Below, piece after piece: positions 61,401-64,000 of a DNA stretch of 64,000 nt. A model generated the notes under the pieces. It had not been told where the DNA came from, ran no database searches, and worked only from the letters and a program-made list of their open reading frames with translations. This stretch comes from Blastomussa wellsi. Its lineage: Eukaryota; Cnidaria; Anthozoa; Scleractinia; Plerogyridae. The translations under genes and the position numbers were made by a program. The stretch lies in NCBI GenBank assembly GCA_947652115.1, contig OX393564.1:13093097-13157096 (forward strand). The letters are read 5' to 3'. Each line of letters begins with the position of its first letter. Position 1 is the stretch's first letter.

Positions 61401-64000
61401 CTGCGCGCACATTTGCGCTTTAATTTCAGCCGATTCGGACGAAGTTCCAAAAAATCACTTTTTGGCCTTCCGAAAAATTTCATTTTTTGCTAAAAAATTG
61501 CGGGTGCCGCGAAACGTTGAAATTACGATGTTCTCGTCATAAGAACACTGCGCGCACATTTGCGCTTTAATTTCAGCCGATTCGGACGAAGTTACAAAAA
61601 TCACTTTTTGGCCTTCCGAAAAATTTCATTTTTTGCTAAAAAATTGCGGGTGGCGCGAAACGTTGAAATTACGATGTTCTCGTCATAAGAACACTGCGCG
61701 CACATTTCCGCTTTAATTTCAGCCGATGCGGACGAAGTTCCAAAAAATCACTTTTTGGCCTTCCGAAAAATTTCATTTTTTGCTAAAAAAATGCGGGTGC
61801 CGAGAAACCTTGAAATTACGATGTTCTCGTCATAAGAACACTGCGCACACATTTGCGCTTTAATTTCAGCCGATTCGGACGAAGTTCCAAAAAATCACTG
61901 TTTGGCCTTCCCAAAAATTTCATTTTTTGCTAAAAAATTGCGGGTGCCGCGAAACGTTGAAATTACGATGTTCTCGTGATAACGGCACTGCGCGCACATT
62001 TGCGCATTAATTTCAGCCGATTCGGACGAAGTTACAAAAAATCACTTTTTGGCCTTCCGAAAAATTTCATTTTTTGCTAAAAAATTGCGGGTGCCGCGAA
62101 ACGTTGAAATTACGATGTTCTCGTCATGAGAACACTTCGCGCACATTTGCGCTTTAATTTCAGCCGATTCGGACGAAGTTCCAAAAAATCTTTTTTTGGC
62201 CTTCCGAAAAATTTCATTTTTTGCTAAAAAATTGCGGGTGCCCCGAAACGTTGAAATTACGATGTTCTCGTCATAAGAACACTGCGCGCACATTTGCGCT
62301 TTAATTTCAGCCGATTCGGACGAAGTCCCAAAAATCACTTTTTGGCCTTCCAAAAAATTTCATTTTTTGCTAAAAAATTGCGGGTGCCGCGAAACGTTGA
62401 AATTACGATGTTCTCGTGATAAAGGCACTGCGCGCACATTTGCGCTTTAATTTCAGCCGATTCGGACGAAGTTACAAAAAATCACTTTTTGGCCTTCCGA
62501 AAAATTTCATTTTTTGCTAAAAAATTGCGGGTGCCGCGAAACCTTGAAATTACGATGCGGACGAAGTCCCAAAAATCACTTTTTGGCCTTCCGAAAAATT
62601 TCATTTTTTGCTAAAAAAATGCGGGTGCCGAGAAACCTTGAAATTACGATGTTCTCGTCATAAGAACATTGCGCACACATTTGCGCTTTAATTTCAGCCG
62701 ATTCGGACGAAGTTCCAAAAAATCACTGTTTGGCTTCCGAAAAATTTCATTTTTTGCTAAAAAATTGCGGGTGCCTCGAAACGTTGAAATTACGATGTTC
62801 TCGTGATAACGGCACTGCGCGCACATTTGCGCTTTAATTTCAGCCGATTCGGACGAAGTTACAAAAAATCACTTTTTGGCCTTCCGAAAAATTTCATTTT
62901 TTGCTAAAAAATTGCGGGTGCCGCGAAACGTTGAAATTACGATGTTCTCGTCATAAGAACACTGCGCGCACATTTGCGCTTTAATTTCAGCCGATTCGGA
63001 CGAAGTTCCAAAAAATCACTTTTTTGCCTTCCGAAAAATTTCATTTTTTGCTAAAAAATTGCGGGTACCGCGAAACGTTCAAATTACGATGTTCTCGTGA
63101 TAAAGGCACTACGCGCACATTTGCGCTTTAATTTCAAACGATTCGGACGAAGTTACAAAAAATCACGTTTTGGCCTTCCGAAAAATTTCATTGTTTGCTA
63201 AAAAATTGCGGGTGCCGCGAAACGTTGAAATTACGATGTTCTCGTCATAAGAACACTGCGCGCACATTTGCGCTTTAATTTCAGCCGATTCGGACGAAGT
63301 TCCAAAAAATCACTTTTTGGCCTTCCGAAAAATTTCATTTTTTGCTAAAAAATTGCGGGTGCCGCGAAACGTTGAAATTACGATGTTCTCGTCATAAGAA
63401 CACTGCGCGCACATTTGCGCTTTAATTTCAGCCGATTCGGACGAAGTTACAAAAATCACTTTTTGGCCTTCCGAAAAATTTCATTTTTTGCTAAAAAATT
63501 GCGGGTGGCGCGAAACGTTGAAATTACGATGTTCTCGTCATAAGAACACTGCGCGCACATTTGCGCTTTAATTTTAGCCGATTCGGACGAAGTCTCAAAA
63601 ATCACTTTTTGGCCTTCCGAAAAATTTCATTTTTTGCTAAAAAATTGCGGGTGCCTCGAAACGTTGAAATTACGATGTTCTCGTCATAAGAACACTGCGC
63701 GCACATTTGCGCTTTAATTTCAGCCGATGCGGACGAAGTTCCAAAAAATCACTTTTTGGCCTTCCGAAAAATTTCATTTTTTGCTAAAAAAATGCGGGTG
63801 CCGAGAAACCTTGAAATTACGATGTTCTCGTCATAAGAACACTGCGCACACATTTGCGCTTTAATTTCAGCCGATTCGGACGAAGTTCCAAAAAATCACT
63901 GTTTGGCCTTCCGAAAAATTTCATTTTTTGCTAAAAAATTGCGGGTGCCGCGAAACCTTGAAATTACGATGTTCTCGTGATAACGGCACTGCGCGCACAT
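52456..64000. repeat. 147-bp satellite array, ~78 copies, open at right edge
   Basis: A unit with GACGAAGTTCCAAAAAATCA, CTTTTTGGCCTTCCG, GCTAAAAAATTGCGGGTGCC, GAAATTACGATGTTCTCG and CTGCGCGCACATTTGCGC recurs every 147 bp (for example GAAGTT at 59681, 59828, 59975), with 146-bp variants (GTCCCAAAAATC). Units before about 53600 are clearly diverged; those after about 55000 are near-identical, the usual pattern of an array edge. 147 is a multiple of three, so a 49-residue repeat can be read on the minus strand where units are in phase. No transcription signal is seen. Confidence 0.98.
62553..62557. other. Deletion joint inside the satellite
   Basis: TTACGATG runs directly into CGGACGAAGTCCC. 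The intact counterpart at 60351-60712 has 345 bp more, bounded by CGATG on both sides (60353-60357 and 60698-60702). One CGATG remains. Confidence 0.85.

Noticed and set aside
52456..64000. Repeat array considered as a CRISPR array or protein-coding tandem domains
   Set aside because: Units are contiguous 147-bp satellites without distinct spacers, in a eukaryotic context; minus-strand frames break at 146-bp units.
1..64000. tRNA, rRNA and host single-copy genes
   Set aside because: No cloverleaf with intact A and B boxes, no rRNA-like segment and no recognisable host exon series was found by reading; a covariance-model scan would be needed to exclude small RNA genes.

Overview
The window is eukaryotic repeat-dense DNA with no convincing intact single-copy host gene. 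Non-LTR retrotransposons, Penelope-like elements, BEL/Pao, Ty3/gypsy and DIRS-like elements, PIF/Harbinger and Tc1/mariner-type DNA transposons, several Polinton/adintovirus-type elements and a long satellite array occur together. This mix, with spliceosomal-type intron borders inside two transposase fragments, points to a marine invertebrate. An anthozoan cnidarian (coral or anemone) is my best guess from the element types; the sequence alone cannot fix the species. A 200-base N run marks this as a draft assembly.

Layout. 1-2425: CR1/L2-like LINE entering from the left edge. 2428-3902: Ty3/gypsy RNase H-integrase remnant (minus). About 4220-5245: DIRS-like RT/RNase H remnant (minus). 5246-8985: mostly unassigned, with a short tandem repeat, a PolB-like scrap, a decayed LINE RT and a Penelope terminus. 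9049-11332: a second LINE split by a Tc1/mariner-like transposon (9745-10429). 11340-27300: two Polinton-type elements in mirror arrangement. Copy A has polB on plus, convergent with integrase and two membrane-protein genes on minus. Copy B has capsid-like, A32-type ATPase, accessory, membrane-protein and integrase genes on plus, convergent with a polB of a different clade on minus. A Penelope fragment interrupts polB-A. 27208-27423: a fold-back. 27424-30135: an L1/Tx1-like LINE with one in-frame stop.

30987-37889: a 6.9-kb palindromic element of a second adinto/Polinton-like family, with diverged inverted copies of an ATPase 3' end, an acidic protein and a basic repeat protein, a full-length ATPase in the middle, and another Penelope insertion next to the assembly gap. 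38045-38903: a Harbinger transposase exon. 39141-46160: a BEL/Pao retrotransposon split by a palindromic pair of Penelope elements (41111-44868) flanked by a 13-bp target-site duplication; one of the pair keeps an ORF of about 807 codons with RT and GIY-YIG domains. 46240-51955: SAP-domain scrap, LINE ORF1/endonuclease (minus), hairpins, CR1 fragment, THAP-like ORF and a MITE. 52456-64000: at least 11.5 kb of a 147-bp satellite running off the right edge.

Almost every coding region carries frameshifts, stops or truncations. Exceptions on sequence grounds are the Penelope ORF at 41304-43727, a few small Polinton ORFs, and two near-intact ORFs with a single in-frame stop (LINE 27424-30070 and ATPase 33876-34700).
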